NCBI GenBank assembly: GCA_003260075.1
Contig: QLIY01000569.1
Location: forward strand, 1 to 64,000
Reading direction: 5' to 3'
DNA: 64,000 bases
Source of the DNA: Phallusia mammillata
Lineage: Eukaryota > Chordata > Ascidiacea > Phlebobranchia > Ascidiidae
Below the pieces are notes generated by a model. That model ran no database searches. It worked only from the letters and a program-made list of their open reading frames with translations, and was not told the origin of the DNA. Below, piece after piece: positions 41,101-52,415 of this stretch (positions are counted from its first letter, which is position 1; each line of letters starts with the position of its first letter). The translations under genes and the position numbers were made by a program.

Positions 41101-43306
41101 ATAGCACAGTGACAGTGCACTTTCATTAACTTCGCTCTGAGCAAATACGACCACATCTGTAGCTTTTGATGCCAATCACACAACACCAAATGCTAAAAGT
41201 ATAAGTGTAAAAAACAGATTATTCTCGTAAAAACAACACCTTGAGATTACGCGATTAAACTACATTAACGTATAGTTTTTTCGAAGTTAGCAAAGACAAA
41301 ATTAATACAGAATACAGCCAAAACGGTGGTACAGGCGTTTCACAACCCTTTTTATTTCTGTTGTTGGGATTTCGGAGACTCCAATACCAACAACATAAAC
41401 CGGACCTCGACCTCCATTAACCACATCGCGTGTACAACCTCCTTTCTTTCGTTCCTGGTCAATATTTACTAAGTTACAACATTATACCCACGTAACGCTT
41501 GAATGTCTCCATTGTCTTTCCCAACATTTTATTTTGTGCGAGATGCCTGCTCTTTTCCCATCTGAGCTACGTGACGTGTTGCACGCATCACAACCATCTA
41601 CCAGCAGGTGGAAGTCAATGTCATTCATTCATTTAGCTGGCTCGTCTATGCATACCCCCTTGAGTAAATACTAGGGTTACCGCAGAACACACGTCTGATA
41701 TAATGGATCGCTTTTCCCACATGAACTTACGCCCTTTATCCGAGGCGATTAATGGAGGTGTGTGGGGGGAGGGGTTATATATTGTCAGCTACAATTACAA
41801 CAATAATACTTGTGGTGACGTTTAAACAAACTAACATACCAACATCCGTTAATGTCTAACGTATGTTTAGAAAGGTACTAAATTTTTACAGCGGCATGTT
41901 GTGCGTTAAAAAAACTAACTTTGCAGTCATTTGAGCATGTGTTTCGAAATCGAAGCAACAAAAATTCTAACGTTTCTTTAAATTATTGCAAAAACCATAA
42001 CAGTTGACAGACACACAATAAAATAAATTTTAGTTAAGACAACTCTAATGGATTTAATTACCTAAAGTTCACAGGCTTTTTGAAGCGAAAGTTTTCGTGT
42101 CCAAGTTATTTTAAAAAGAAATGTTACAAATTATCTCTATCACTTCTTCTGCGGGCTGTTAAATTTTGTTTTAATAAGTTTACAAGTTTTCCACCGACTT
42201 TGGTTTATAATGAATGGCTTTCAAGCCATAAACGAAAGAGGCTCGGTATGCTAATAATATCGATACGATTTTTACACAACGGTGTCGCAACCACGTGAGC
42301 AAAAGGATTGACAAAATAGGACTAAGTAAACGCTTGCTAAATTCCAGTAAGCCCCCGTTTGCTTGAGCCCACGTAGGCTAGCTGAACACAACGTATTTTG
42401 CAAAAACTTTTTTGTGTTACGTCATTTGTAGTTTCTAAAACTCCCAACAGAAAACAACAACAACACGCACAAAAAGTTTTTTTTGGCATTATTGTGCACG
42501 CTATGTGTTGATACAATTAAACACCTTGTCTTTGGCGTACACACAGATTCCAACCTAGCTGATTTCGAAACAACGAGTAGCGGGACCACGAAGGATGTTG
42601 TTAATCTTAATAGCTGTCTTGCGATATCATTAAGTTCTGTGAAAATACCACGTTGTGTAAAAGGGTGCATGGCTGATGCAGCGCGTTCATCATCGATCGA
42701 CCACAAGGTTAGGCAACCCATGGCTTGCGCCTCAAGTTCGACACGGGAGAAATTTTACTATTATATTACTTATACTCAGGGTTTTTTTAAGGTTTGGTTT
42801 GGGTGATCGCTAAGTAGTTTTAAGAGACCGCAAGTGTTTCATTTGAATACCAAAAAATAGCCATATTTGCTTAAACGAATTATTTATTAGGCTACTGGCA
42901 AATTTTGGGAAACCGCTGGAGAAATTTTCAAAACACCTTAAAACAAACACTGCTTATACTAATCTATTTTGAAAACCCAACCTAGGCGCACAAATCAAAC
43001 TGCTTTCTGTTTTCTATTTAAATGAGGCGGAATCGTCATCAACCATCAATTTTACCCGGTTTCAAGATTGAGGTCAACGTGATTTGCCAAATCGCCCATG
43101 CACATCTCTAACAATGACACTCGTAATAGGAGAATAGGTGGATGCAGCTACAGCAGCGAATGTTGTTATATTGATGCAATTTTCACTGATGAAATGTGAC
43201 GAAATGTAAACTGGGTAAGCTCCGGCTTGATGATAAATTTAAACGCTGACACATGACTAAGAATTTAGTAATGAACAGTTTTGGTGGTGCCTATCTTTCG
43301 TTGATA
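35183..43306. other. SoxE downstream region, no gene seen
   Basis: About 8 kb with only short, unremarkable reading frames and few repeats compared with the rest of the window. A C14 run lies at 39887-39900. The first few hundred bases are probably SoxE 3'UTR (no clear AATAAA seen). Confidence 0.45.
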
Positions 43307-43314
43307 CTCTAAGC

Positions 43315-43576
43315 CAGGGGTCGGCAACCTTTTTTGAACTGCGGACCGGTTTTGAAAGTAAAATTTTATCGCGGACCAGTCTTCAAAAAATTACAAATAT
43401 TTAGCAATGAAAACGCCTAAATTAGTTTATCATCCCCGGGATACATGGGCAAAATGCTTCATAGCATTTATCCTGGAAAATTATGCGGCCCGGTAACGAA
43501 CTCCTCGCGGTCCGATACCGGGCCGCGGACCGGCGGNNNNNNNNNNNNNCCGCGGACCGGCGGTTGCCGACCACTG
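43315..43576. mobile_element. hAT MITE
   Basis: Ends CAGGGGTCGGCAACC and GGTTGCCGACCACTG, with a perfect 8-bp duplication CTCTAAGC at 43307-43314 and 43577-43584. A stretch of 13 N (43537-43549) lies inside, between two copies of CCGCGGACCGGCGG. Confidence 0.88.
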
Positions 43577-43584
43577 CTCTAAGC

Positions 43585-43866
43585 GAGTGATTCTCAAACT
43601 GTGGTACGCGAGTAGATTTCTTTGATACATAATTTAAGTCCGATCTAAAATTGCAAATTAGCTGACCCAATTGATCAGCCCTGGTTGGGGAAAAACTTGT
43701 GTTTTGTACAGTCTTTTGAAATTACTAAATATGTTTGTCAGGGCGAGAAATGGGCCTATTTCTTGGTCTATTCTATCCATTCAAACAGGTTTTAGGATAG
43801 GTGGTGCGCAGCGATAAAGAAAGTTGTCAGGTGGTACGCGGTCCGTATGAGATTGGAGAACCACTT
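43585..43866. mobile_element. Second hAT MITE abutting the first
   Basis: Ends GAGTGATTCTCAAACTGTGG and GGAGAACCACTT, flanked by CTCTAAGC (43577-43584, shared with the neighbouring element) and CCCTAAGC (43867-43874). Confidence 0.75.
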
Positions 43867-43874
43867 CCCTAAGC

Positions 43875-45682
43875 GCATGCTTACATGCATAATAGTTAGG
43901 CCAGCCCTGGGTAAAAGCAAATAGATTTCAACGTAGGTATTGGCTCTTGGTGCAGAGTTGATTTTGAGTATACAGTTCAACCAGGAACTATGTTAGATTT
44001 GCCTTTGGTTTAAGGTTTAATCTAAGTAATAAACAATTCATCAGTTTAACCAACTGGAATGATGTAAAAAGAGTTTAAATTCTCTAAGTTCAAATAAGCA
44101 CAAACTTATAGAAACAGAAGTTAGTAGAATGTTTTGTAATTCTAAACCGATTGATGCTTTTTTTTCAGGAAAACATCTTTCGCTCAGTTGTATTTGTTGA
44201 AATGGGAGGAGTAATGTTACCGAAGTATTTCGGCAGGCCTGATAAATCGATCTTATGCACCAAGCCTGCTTACTTAATTCGTAACCGGTCCAGAACCCTC
44301 AATAACGGCTCACCACTAAAGCCAAATACTCCCGCACACTGGTTTAGCTTATGGGCGCGGACTTATATTTAAAACAATGTAAAAACGACGTAGGCCTACG
44401 TTACACCGGGCATGTGGCAACCCACCACCAATACCCACACTAAAACCAACACCACCACCACGTTTCACGGCGCCCAGAGAAAAAGCCATTTAATCGACTA
44501 GCGACGCCCTATTTAAGGCATGTGGAACAAGAAGGCACATTCCGGCGCAATCAACGCCTTGCAAACCAATCATCCGTAAGGGGAAGCAGCGAGGGTGCCA
44601 CAACGAAAAAGAATGAAAACAATAAGTGACGGTGACAAAAACCAACAAGCAAATAAAATTTCGCTACAGTAACACAATTTGCACTGAAACACCTAACTAG
44701 AAATAGCGGCACAAGACTGGAACATTATGGAAAGCAAAAAAGAAGGGGACGATTTGTAAATCAAAGTTTTCTGCCGTTCATCTCACCGTATTGATAGGTT
44801 TTGTTAGTAATACTGGGCTGTTGTCAAAACTTTTGAATTTTTCAATGAAGCTGTGTTGGCCGCGACGACATTTCACGTGGCCCGCGCCTGATGTTTCAAA
44901 CTGAGTTGCGTATGGCCTGCTATAGTTTGGATTTAACTTTTGGTTTGTGTCAACCTGCGACTTTACGCAAAAGGTTTCCATGGAACTTGATTTACCGGTA
45001 AAAACGAAGTATGCAAAGTGCTGCCGCAACGAAAAAACAGCGAAATTGCACAATTTCCCTAAATCCCGTAAACTTGTGTTTTAATTCTACGGTTAAATAC
45101 ACACACAAAAAAATACGTTGGACCGCATGCGTCTTTCACCTGAAAAACCCAACAGCTCAATCCCCTGCAATATTTGCAATTTTGAATGCCACTAATCATA
45201 GAATCTGAATTCGGCTCCTTAAGTTTTTCATTTTAAGTTCAGAAAGTAAAAAACAAACAAACAAACAATTATGACAACTGTTTTCACATGTACTAAAAGA
45301 TGTTGTTATGTTTTCTTTTGTTGTTTACAAGTATGTCTTGGGGCCAATTAATGGGCCCGCATGAGAAATTAAGGAGAAAAATACACTCTTGGATTGTGAG
45401 AAGTCTGACTTCAGCTTGCACACCGACTTTATCTAAAACACTTGAACCTCTGATTGCAACATTGCAATCCCAACACAGACTTTCGTACTTTGGGATTTTC
45501 TTATAATGCAATAGTACATATCACATGATAAGTGATGTAAACTAAAGGCAACAATCACAGTAAAAACCAGCATATACCTAAATTAATTAGCACCAACACC
45601 CAAAACATTTGCATAGAGCTAAACACACTTAAATATGCCAACAGAGTGCAAAACATTTTTTTGTCGATATTTTACTTGGCAT
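43875..45682. other. Intergenic, no gene seen
   Basis: No recognisable gene or mobile element. A short plus-strand frame from 45332 (MSWGQLMGPHEK..) could not be assigned to any family. Confidence 0.4.
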
Positions 45683-46513
45683 TTAGCACATGTGAATTCC
45701 AACACCTTGACCCCTGGCACGAAGCAGACTTGCACAAAATGAGCGAAATGTTGCCTTGCCTGTCACAAAACCAGGACTACTTGGATTTTTTCTTGTGGTA
45801 ATCACTGAGAAACACTCACCAGAGTCAGTGACCTTTCCTCTGGCCTCAATTTCAACAATGTGCCAAGCACCTAATGATGGATCAGATATGAGGCAACCTT
45901 TAACTTTATTAAATCCCAAGTTGTGTGCTGCAATAGCAGCTACTGCCATAGTGTTAACGTTGTTGGGTGCTAGTGGACACAGATCACCTACAGCACCTTC
46001 AAAAAGAACAACTGGTTGATCTTTTACAGACTTGTTTAAAGACTCCAAAGGTTCCATTACACGAAAAGCTGAAGGATGCTTTTTCATTGTGACTTTTAGG
46101 GTTGCAAGAGTTCCCAGAATTGCCATTTTCTGTATATCTTGTGCTCCCCAAAATGCTCCACTTGGTATGTATACACCATGCTTGTATTGCTTAGCTGATT
46201 TTTCAAGTTCAGTCTTAACTGCTTCATCAGCTAATGCTGTAGGTGAACCAATAAAATAATCTGCAATAGACAAAAATGTTGCCCCATATTGTTTTGATAT
46301 ATTTGGATGTGCCACTTCCACAATTAAATCAGGGGAACAGCAAGAAATATCTTCTAGTGAAGTAAGAATTTTGTCAGACTCGACCAAACTCAGCTTTTCA
46401 GGAGACCTATTCCAAACAAACTCAATTTTTAAACCATGTTTTTCTCCTTCCTTGAGTATAAAGTTGTACAGGCACTCTCCCAAGTGTCCAAAACCAACAA
46501 TTCCAATTTTCAT
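45683..46513 (-). CDS. ASPDH: Putative L-aspartate dehydrogenase
   Basis: NAD(P)-dependent oxidoreductase of the aspartate dehydrogenase family, expected to convert aspartate to iminoaspartate/oxaloacetate; the role in animals is poorly known. It is a single uninterrupted reading frame of 276 aa with an ATG at 46513, close to the length of human ASPDH (about 283). An N-terminal Rossmann motif GFGHLG lies at residues 7-12. Family blocks follow: VEVAHP, YIPSGAFWGAQDI, NNVNTMAVAAIAAHNLGF, and SLGAWHIVEIEARG with the likely catalytic His. No frameshift or stop breaks it. It is intronless although its neighbours have many introns, so it may be an old retrocopy that stayed functional or a case of intron loss. 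No poly(A) relic was seen behind the stop. Confidence 0.9.
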   Translation of the reverse strand: MKIGIVGFGHLGECLYNFILKEGEKHGLKIEFVWNRSPEKLSLVESDKILTSLEDISCCSPDLIVEVAHPNISKQYGATFLSIADYFIGSPTALADEAVKTELEKSAKQYKHGVYIPSGAFWGAQDIQKMAILGTLATLKVTMKKHPSAFRVMEPLESLNKSVKDQPVVLFEGAVGDLCPLAPNNVNTMAVAAIAAHNLGFNKVKGCLISDPSLGAWHIVEIEARGKVTDSGECFSVITTRKNPSSPGFVTGKATFRSFCASLLRARGQGVGIHMC

Positions 46514-46590
46514 TATTTATTTTTGCTTAAATATACTGTAATAGAGTAGACAAAGCTGTGGTTATGATAAAACCTTTTCTCATATAAAAC

Positions 46591-46792
46591 CAGTGGTGGG
46601 ATACTGGGATTCAGCTGGTTCGCACTGGTTCTGTAGAACTGTCTCACAAAATTTTATGAGATCAGCGAATCTGTTAGCATTACTGGTTACTGTCAAGTGT
46701 CAATGCACTTTTTGTAACTAAACCGGCTGAAAAATATTACTTTTGTATTTGTAATATAGAACCGACTGACAAAAAATTGGATCCCACCACTG
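46591..46792. mobile_element. Short hAT-like MITE upstream of ASPDH
   Basis: Ends CAGTGGTGGGATAC and GGATCCCACCACTG, with a perfect 8-bp duplication TATAAAAC at 46583-46590 and 46793-46800. It sits about 80 bases upstream of the ASPDH start codon. Confidence 0.88.
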
Positions 46793-46866
46793 TATAAAAC
46801 TATATCTATTTTGGATTGATACAGACTTTAAATCTGGAGGCAATTGGCAGCTCTTTTCATTATGCA

Positions 46867-47060
46867 ATTGCAGACTTTAAGTCTGGAGGCATTTAACAGC
46901 TTTTACCACCATGCATTTGCACGTGAAAGCAAGATACAAAAATACCGGTGCCTTCGAAAACTGCAGGTGCCCCCCCCCCCATTGCAGACTTTAAGTCTGG
47001 AGGCATTTAACAGCTTTTACCACCATGCGTTTGCACGTGAAAGCAAGATACAAAAATACT
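46867..47060. repeat. Duplicated segment around C11
   Basis: Copies 46867-46946 and 46981-47060 are nearly identical; 46970-46980 is a C run. A more diverged third unit begins near 46823. Confidence 0.8.
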
Positions 47061-47713
47061 TTTCATTCCCGGGAATAACTCACCCGGTAAATTCCCTAAA
47101 AGTTTCAACCCTGCGTGACAACTCAAATTCTTTTTTAACATTTATTAAAAAAACTGGTGAATAAAAAGAGGTATCATTCTCCAAGTCAACGACAGAAAGT
47201 GGATGTCTAAAAAAGCGTGTTTGACATTGTGTGAAAAGAAAAAAGCGAGATTGTACATGGGGATTTTTTTCGTAGATAGTGGATCGGTGGATTCAGGTTT
47301 TTGTTGCCTATAAAGCCTGGCCTATAAAGTCTACATTATTTATTTATGTGAAATTATGTGTCCGAATTTGCCCTTTCTTGCAAAATTTTCTGCCAGGATG
47401 AGCTTAAAAACGCGATGTAAAAGTAGTGTTGACAGGGTTATCATATTTAAGTTTACAGGGTTATCATATTTAAGTTCTTGACACTTTCAAATAAAACTCT
47501 TTTGAAACCAAACTGACGTCATATTGTGCGTAGTTTAGCAGACGTTTTTTAGGGCACAAAATGTGTCAAAAAAAGCTTTATTACGCATTTACAGTAACTT
47601 AACATATTTTTTCCCGTGACTTGTTTGCTTTCAGGATACAAAAATCACAAACTCTCGTTAAAGTTAAACTTAAAATTGTTTCACCAGCATACCTCGCGTA
47701 TCAAGCATCTAAC

Positions 47714-48164
47714 ACGGAGGCGACGCGTGCATAGGTGCTGCAGCACCTCCTAGCTATTTTTGTTCAAAGTGTAGGCTATAGCAACCTGATTTAACTATAG
47801 GCCTATAATGCCAAATCATGTTTCCCCCCCCCCACGGAGGCGACGCGTGCATAGGTGCTGCAGCACCTCCTAGCTATTTTTTGTTCAAAGTGTATAGCAA
47901 CCTAATTTAACTATAGGCCTATAATGCCAAATCATGTTCGAACTTTGTAATATTTCCTGAGGTTTTGGTGGGGCATAACTTTTCAGCATATTTATTTCAC
48001 ACAACATGCAGACCAAGTAGCTGCTTATTTTACACAACATGCAAAATTTAGCCGACGTGCAAAGTCAGTCGTTAGTGCACTCGCCTAGGCCCCCCCCCCG
48101 CTTATTTTACACAACATGCAAAATTTAGCCGACGTGCAAAGTCAGTCATTAGTGCACTCGCCTA
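47714..48164. repeat. Two duplicated segments around C10 runs
   Basis: 47714-47823 repeats at 47834-47938 around C10 (47824-47833); 48023-48087 repeats at 48100-48164 around C10 (48090-48099). The copies differ by single bases and small indels. Confidence 0.8.
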
Positions 48165-48846
48165 CTTATAATTTAGCAAAATTTCTGACTGCCATAATTT
48201 CCTACTGTTGGTCGTTTCAATTATACAATCAAAAACTCCTTGGACTTTTTAGAAACCATTTCGGATTTCGATATTACACCAGGCGAATGTCAAGTTTCTT
48301 TTGATGTTGTCAGTTTGTTTACGTCCGAACCCACTGCGATTTGGCCATCTCGATCACTATGGACAAACTCAAACACGACACAACACTACACGAACGCACC
48401 GGGCTAGATCTTTCACGCATAGAAACAGCATTACAGATTTGACTTAACGCAACAAATTTTACTTAAAAAAAACAAACAATATACAAACAAATATTTGGCA
48501 CACCAATGGGCTTACCTATTTCAGCAATTCTCGCAAATCTCACTATGGAACACATCAAGTCCCCCCCCCCCTTTGGCACACCAATGGGCTTACCTATTTC
48601 AGCAATTCTCGCAAATCTCGCAAATCTCACTATGGAACACATCAAGTAAAAGGCACTTACAGGGTGTATCTGAGCGCCTAAAACGAATCTTAAACGACGC
48701 TGGGGTAAAAGTGGCAAAGAAACCTCTTAAAACAATTGGACAGTTGCTACCTAAACCAAATGGTGCCACAATACCACAACACCATACAGGGATCATTGAC
48801 GATTTACAAGATGCCTTGCATTTTCGCTTGTGTGCTCGCAGTAGAT

Positions 48847-49361
48847 CCCCCCCCCCGGTCGCTATAAATTCAATTTATTGGCGTTTAAAATTATAACCAA
48901 AAAAATAAAACGTTATTGTTCTATAGTTCGCAACCTTTGCTCATGTTTTGCAGTACAGCTTGGTAGCTCGTGTCACAATCTAATCATTGTGATTCAATAA
49001 TCTATATAAAACACGAGTTGTTCTACCCATTGTTACGCGATAGAGCCCCCTTAATGACATATTGTTTCCAAAATAATATAGCGGGTACAGCTAAAATTGC
49101 ATACATTTACTGATTTCTGCAAACTGGTGAGCTTTAACGCGAATTAGATTAAAAAAACTTCTGGGTTCTAACATTTGAGCGTAATAATGCGCACTGGATG
49201 CTAATATTTAAAGTCTACTTAAAAATTACGCGGGCTAGCTTCAGTTTCGGCATTACTTGAAACAATTTTATCCCTATAGGAAAGAAATGGGGTCGCATGT
49301 AAAGTCTGATTTAATTTTCTTTAAAATTGGGGTCGCTTTTAAAAAAGGTTGAAGACCACTG
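48847..49361. mobile_element. hAT-type element inserted in the Penelope-like remnant
   Basis: The right end GGTTGAAGACCACTG (to 49361) is followed by CAGTAGAT (49362-49369). The same CAGTAGAT occurs at 48839-48846, immediately before a C10 run that occupies the place of the expected left terminus. The interior resembles the element at 50192-50991. Confidence 0.75.
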
Positions 49362-49375
49362 CAGTAGATCATTCA

Positions 49376-49421
49376 TTGCTCTGAAGAAGCCCCACCGTTC
49401 TGGTGGGCGAAAGGTCAGCAA
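49376..49421 (+). ncRNA. Hammerhead ribozyme candidate at Penelope-like 3' end
   Basis: Stem I 5' strand TTGCT (49376-49380), core CTGAAGA (49381-49387), a 7-bp stem II with one bulged C (49389-49408, GCCCCACC paired to GGTGGGC), core GAAA (49409-49412), a minimal stem III ending in GTC (cleavage expected after 49416), then AGCAA (49417-49421), which pairs perfectly with the stem I 5' strand. This is the type I architecture with very short stem III described for Penelope-like elements. Not tested for activity. Confidence 0.6.
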
Positions 49422-49905
49422 AAATGCAAGTCCTCGAAAAAACAACTAGTATTTTGTTTAGCATTACACCAGTTGAACGACAAATTAGTGATATATGCAA
49501 CCTGGTGGACAAACCGCTTGTTCGGTATTTTCAATGACCATTAATTGCGAACAATATCCAAATGTTTTGTGGTAAATGGTTGTCTCTGTAATAGCGATTC
49601 TTGTCGCTCATCGCTTTAGTGGCGTTACAATAAGTCCAGTTTAAATTTACTTTCCTAACTTGCATTTTTTGTACAACTCGGCGCTTATGAAAGGTACCAC
49701 GGTGTCTGGCAGTGTGCGAGCGCACTTGAAAGCTGCACGCCAGGCGAATCGGGATTTAAGATTCGGATTCGGTGACTGTAAGTAAGCCTTAGTTTTATCA
49801 TTAAATAAAAAAAACTGTAAGGAAAAAAGGCTATTCAACACCTGTCATTCAAATATGTCAGCCAGCAGGAATAAGTCACAACAAGAAATATACAAACAGT
49901 TCTGA

Positions 49906-50157
49906 ATGGTGCCAACGAAAAAAATTGTGGCTGCCGTAAAGTTAACAAAATGCCTAACTGAAATCCAGGCAACATTAAATGCAGATAAAACTATTGTAGA
50001 AGTTAAAAGAATTTTAAAACACCTGACTGTAGTCTTCCACCATACACCTTTAGCTGCTAAATTGTTTGACAGAAAATGTTTCACTACTCTTATGAATGAA
50101 CATCCTATAGAAGACATAGTAGTGACCACAAAACTGTATCCCATACTAATGTAAAAG
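49906..50157 (+). pseudogene. Unassigned short reading frame, possible gene relic or exon
   Basis: A frame from the ATG at 49906 encodes about 82 residues of ordinary, non-repetitive composition (IVAAVKLTKCLTEIQATL, IEDIVVTTKLYPIL). It looks like a helical domain fragment rather than repeat translation. I do not recognise the family. There are no clear splice sites, and a hAT element follows 35 bases after the stop. Confidence 0.25.
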
Positions 50158-50191
50158 CATCGGGCCAGTAAATGATAAGAATATCCTATAT

Positions 50192-50991
50192 CAGTTGTCG
50201 TCAACCTATGGGTCGCGACCCCAAGGGTCGCCTAAACTTTTTCTGGGGTCGCAATAAGNTTTACATACACGAACCTTATCAGATGTAACAACAGACACAG
50301 TGAAGGTATCACATAATGGCTTTTTGACACATCCATCAATGACGTAATAATATGCTTGTCACCGAGCTATTGTTAAGTAATAATGTTCGATTCATTTAAT
50401 CTGTTGTAAAACATCATCCTGTTCTGTTACAGTTACAGCTTGTATTGAGTGCGTTTATCGGGGTGGAGATCGGCCACGACGTCTTCAGTTTACGTTCAAG
50501 GAATAGTTTTTGTATAACACTGTGTGAATGTTGATTGTGTTTTGTTTTAAGGTGCGAATTTTGCGACCGTTTGCGTTTTTCTTTTTTCCAGGGGGGGGCA
50601 CGCGCCCCCTCTTACCCCCCGCTGCGGACGCCCATGGCCGTGGCTTTAAAAACTTGTGGACAGTGTACAGGCGCAACCATCTTACTAAAAGTGCAAATTA
50701 AATGTTGAACAATTTGACAAGTTTGTGTTGCGAAAATTGGGTTTATGTCTTAAATGAAACGCCCTAAAAACTTTTTTCGTAATACTTTGGTATAGCCATT
50801 TTTTCGTAATACTTTTGTATCGCCATATTTGTTTGTAATTATGTACAGTTTGTGTAATTGTTCTTTCGGTTCAGCATTACTTAAAACATTTTTCTCAGTG
50901 TTAAAAAAATGGGGTCGCATGTAAATTCTGATTTCATTTTCCCTTAAACTGGGGTCGCCTATAAAAAAGGTTGAAGGGTTGAAGACCACTG
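50192..50991. mobile_element. hAT-type element, 800 bp
   Basis: Starts CAGTTGTCGTCAACC and ends GGTTGAAGACCACTG, with a perfect 8-bp duplication TCCTATAT at 50184-50191 and 50992-50999. No transposase; one N at 50259. Confidence 0.85.
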
Positions 50992-51409
50992 TCCTATATT
51001 GTTGATCAGCTGCTGGTAATTGATATGAAAGTGGTTTACTGAAGATTCATAAATATTGCAAATTGCTTGGGTTTTTAAATGATATTGGAAATAATCTATA
51101 TGGTGTTTTGACTGGTGAAATTATAGCCTATTATTTTTGGTGCAAAGGCAAGGAAAAGGTTTAATAGAATAGTTTAAATGTGATTTAAGTGATAATTAGA
51201 AGTTTTGTACTGCTTAAAAAGAGTTTTTGCAGAAATTGTAACAGTTTTATTTTGACTTTGTTATTTTCTTTGCAACAAAAAAGACTATTTCGCAATAATG
51301 TGACTCGATAATGGTAACTTTGTGAGCGGCCGGTTTCGGAATTTAAAAATAAACAACGGGTCTCCATGCTTTTAAAGGTTTATGGGGCGCCGTTTTTGAA
51401 TAAATTAAG

Positions 51410-51660
51410 TTGCAGCAATATAGCTAACCTACAACGAAGCATGGCTAACTTGCGGCAACTTACATAGCTAACCTGCAATGGGACATCTCCATACATTTAG
51501 AAATGAATATCCCACAATGCACCGGGTAACTTGCGACGCAACATAACTATCTTGCGGCACATTAACCAACTTGCAAGACGCATAGCTAATTTGCGTCAAG
51601 CTGGCTAATTAATTTGCAACGCTCGGTTGCCGCAAGTTAACTTGCAACTTTTTTGTCTGT
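51410..51660. repeat. Degenerate AACTTGCG/GCTAACC repeat upstream of EVI5
   Basis: Irregular reiteration of phrases like ATAGCTAACCTGCAA, AACTTGCGACGCAACATA and AACTTGCGGC about every 20-30 bases. No coding potential. Confidence 0.6.
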
Positions 51661-52415
51661 ATCAAAACGATACAGATTGCAGGATTGAACTATTGCGTTC
51701 TGCAAGTTTTCCTACTGTACGATTAATAAAACAAACCGCACAGGTTTTTAAGTTATAAACGCGGGCCGAGGAAATTTATGACGAATAATTAAAGGTGTAA
51801 TAGTTGCCAACCATTGATGCAGCCAGGGGGGTGCTCAATCAGGGGAGTAAATTCATTTTATAATTAAGGACGGGGTACTTTTTAGACTGTAGCTTTATTT
51901 TAATAATGTCACATTTTTTAAATGTAATAATATCACAATACAGAAATACAGGTCACAACGGGGTGTGGACTTAATGATAATTAAACTCTCTTGTATAAAC
52001 ACAGAGATCAGAACCCATGCATGATATTTATGTTTGAGCGTTTAGATTGTGACGTCTGAATTCTGAATGAACCTAGGGAAGGAAATGATAACTGGTCTTG
52101 GACAATGGATTAACTTGACAAAGAAATCTAATTCAAGTTGATGTCACAACAAATAAAAGTTGTGGTTCAAAAGTACGTCAATACAACAAAATAGAATAAT
52201 TATTGCGGGCACTTTGTCTTCGTGAGAAGCAGAAGTTAGCTCTTGTTTTATGTTGCACTCCGGTCCGCGTGATATACGGTATTTACTTAACGTATTGCTG
52301 ATGTCTGGTAGATTTATATTGTTTATGCAGATTGTTTTGGGCACATGCACAGTTCACCACAGGGAAGCAGATGTAACACGCTTTAGTGTTATATGCAAAC
52401 TAGCTGAAGATTCCA

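Larger units (their letters stand above)
48284..49450 (+). mobile_element. Penelope-like retroelement remnant (RT and C-terminal segment)
   Basis: Decayed plus-strand coding sequence with the Penelope-type RT motifs SFDVVSLFTS (about 48296) and FGTPMGLPISAILANLTMEH (48494 onward, present twice around a poly-C run). The C-terminal family block GVSERLKRILNDAGVKVAKK and a GII..YKMPC-like end (about 48665-48815) follow. Stops and frameshifts make it non-functional. A hAT element splits the 3' end at 48847-49361; sequence resumes at 49370 and runs into a hammerhead-like motif. Breaks are described only; no intact copy is present. Confidence 0.8.

Noticed and set aside
42422-42806. Overlapping 99- and 107-residue frames on both strands as genes
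   Set aside because: No recognisable family, no splice context, and both strands are equally open, so chance openness is more likely.
43185-43215. CTGATGA..GACGAAA pattern as a hammerhead
   Set aside because: No pairing between the bases that should form stem II, and no stem I.
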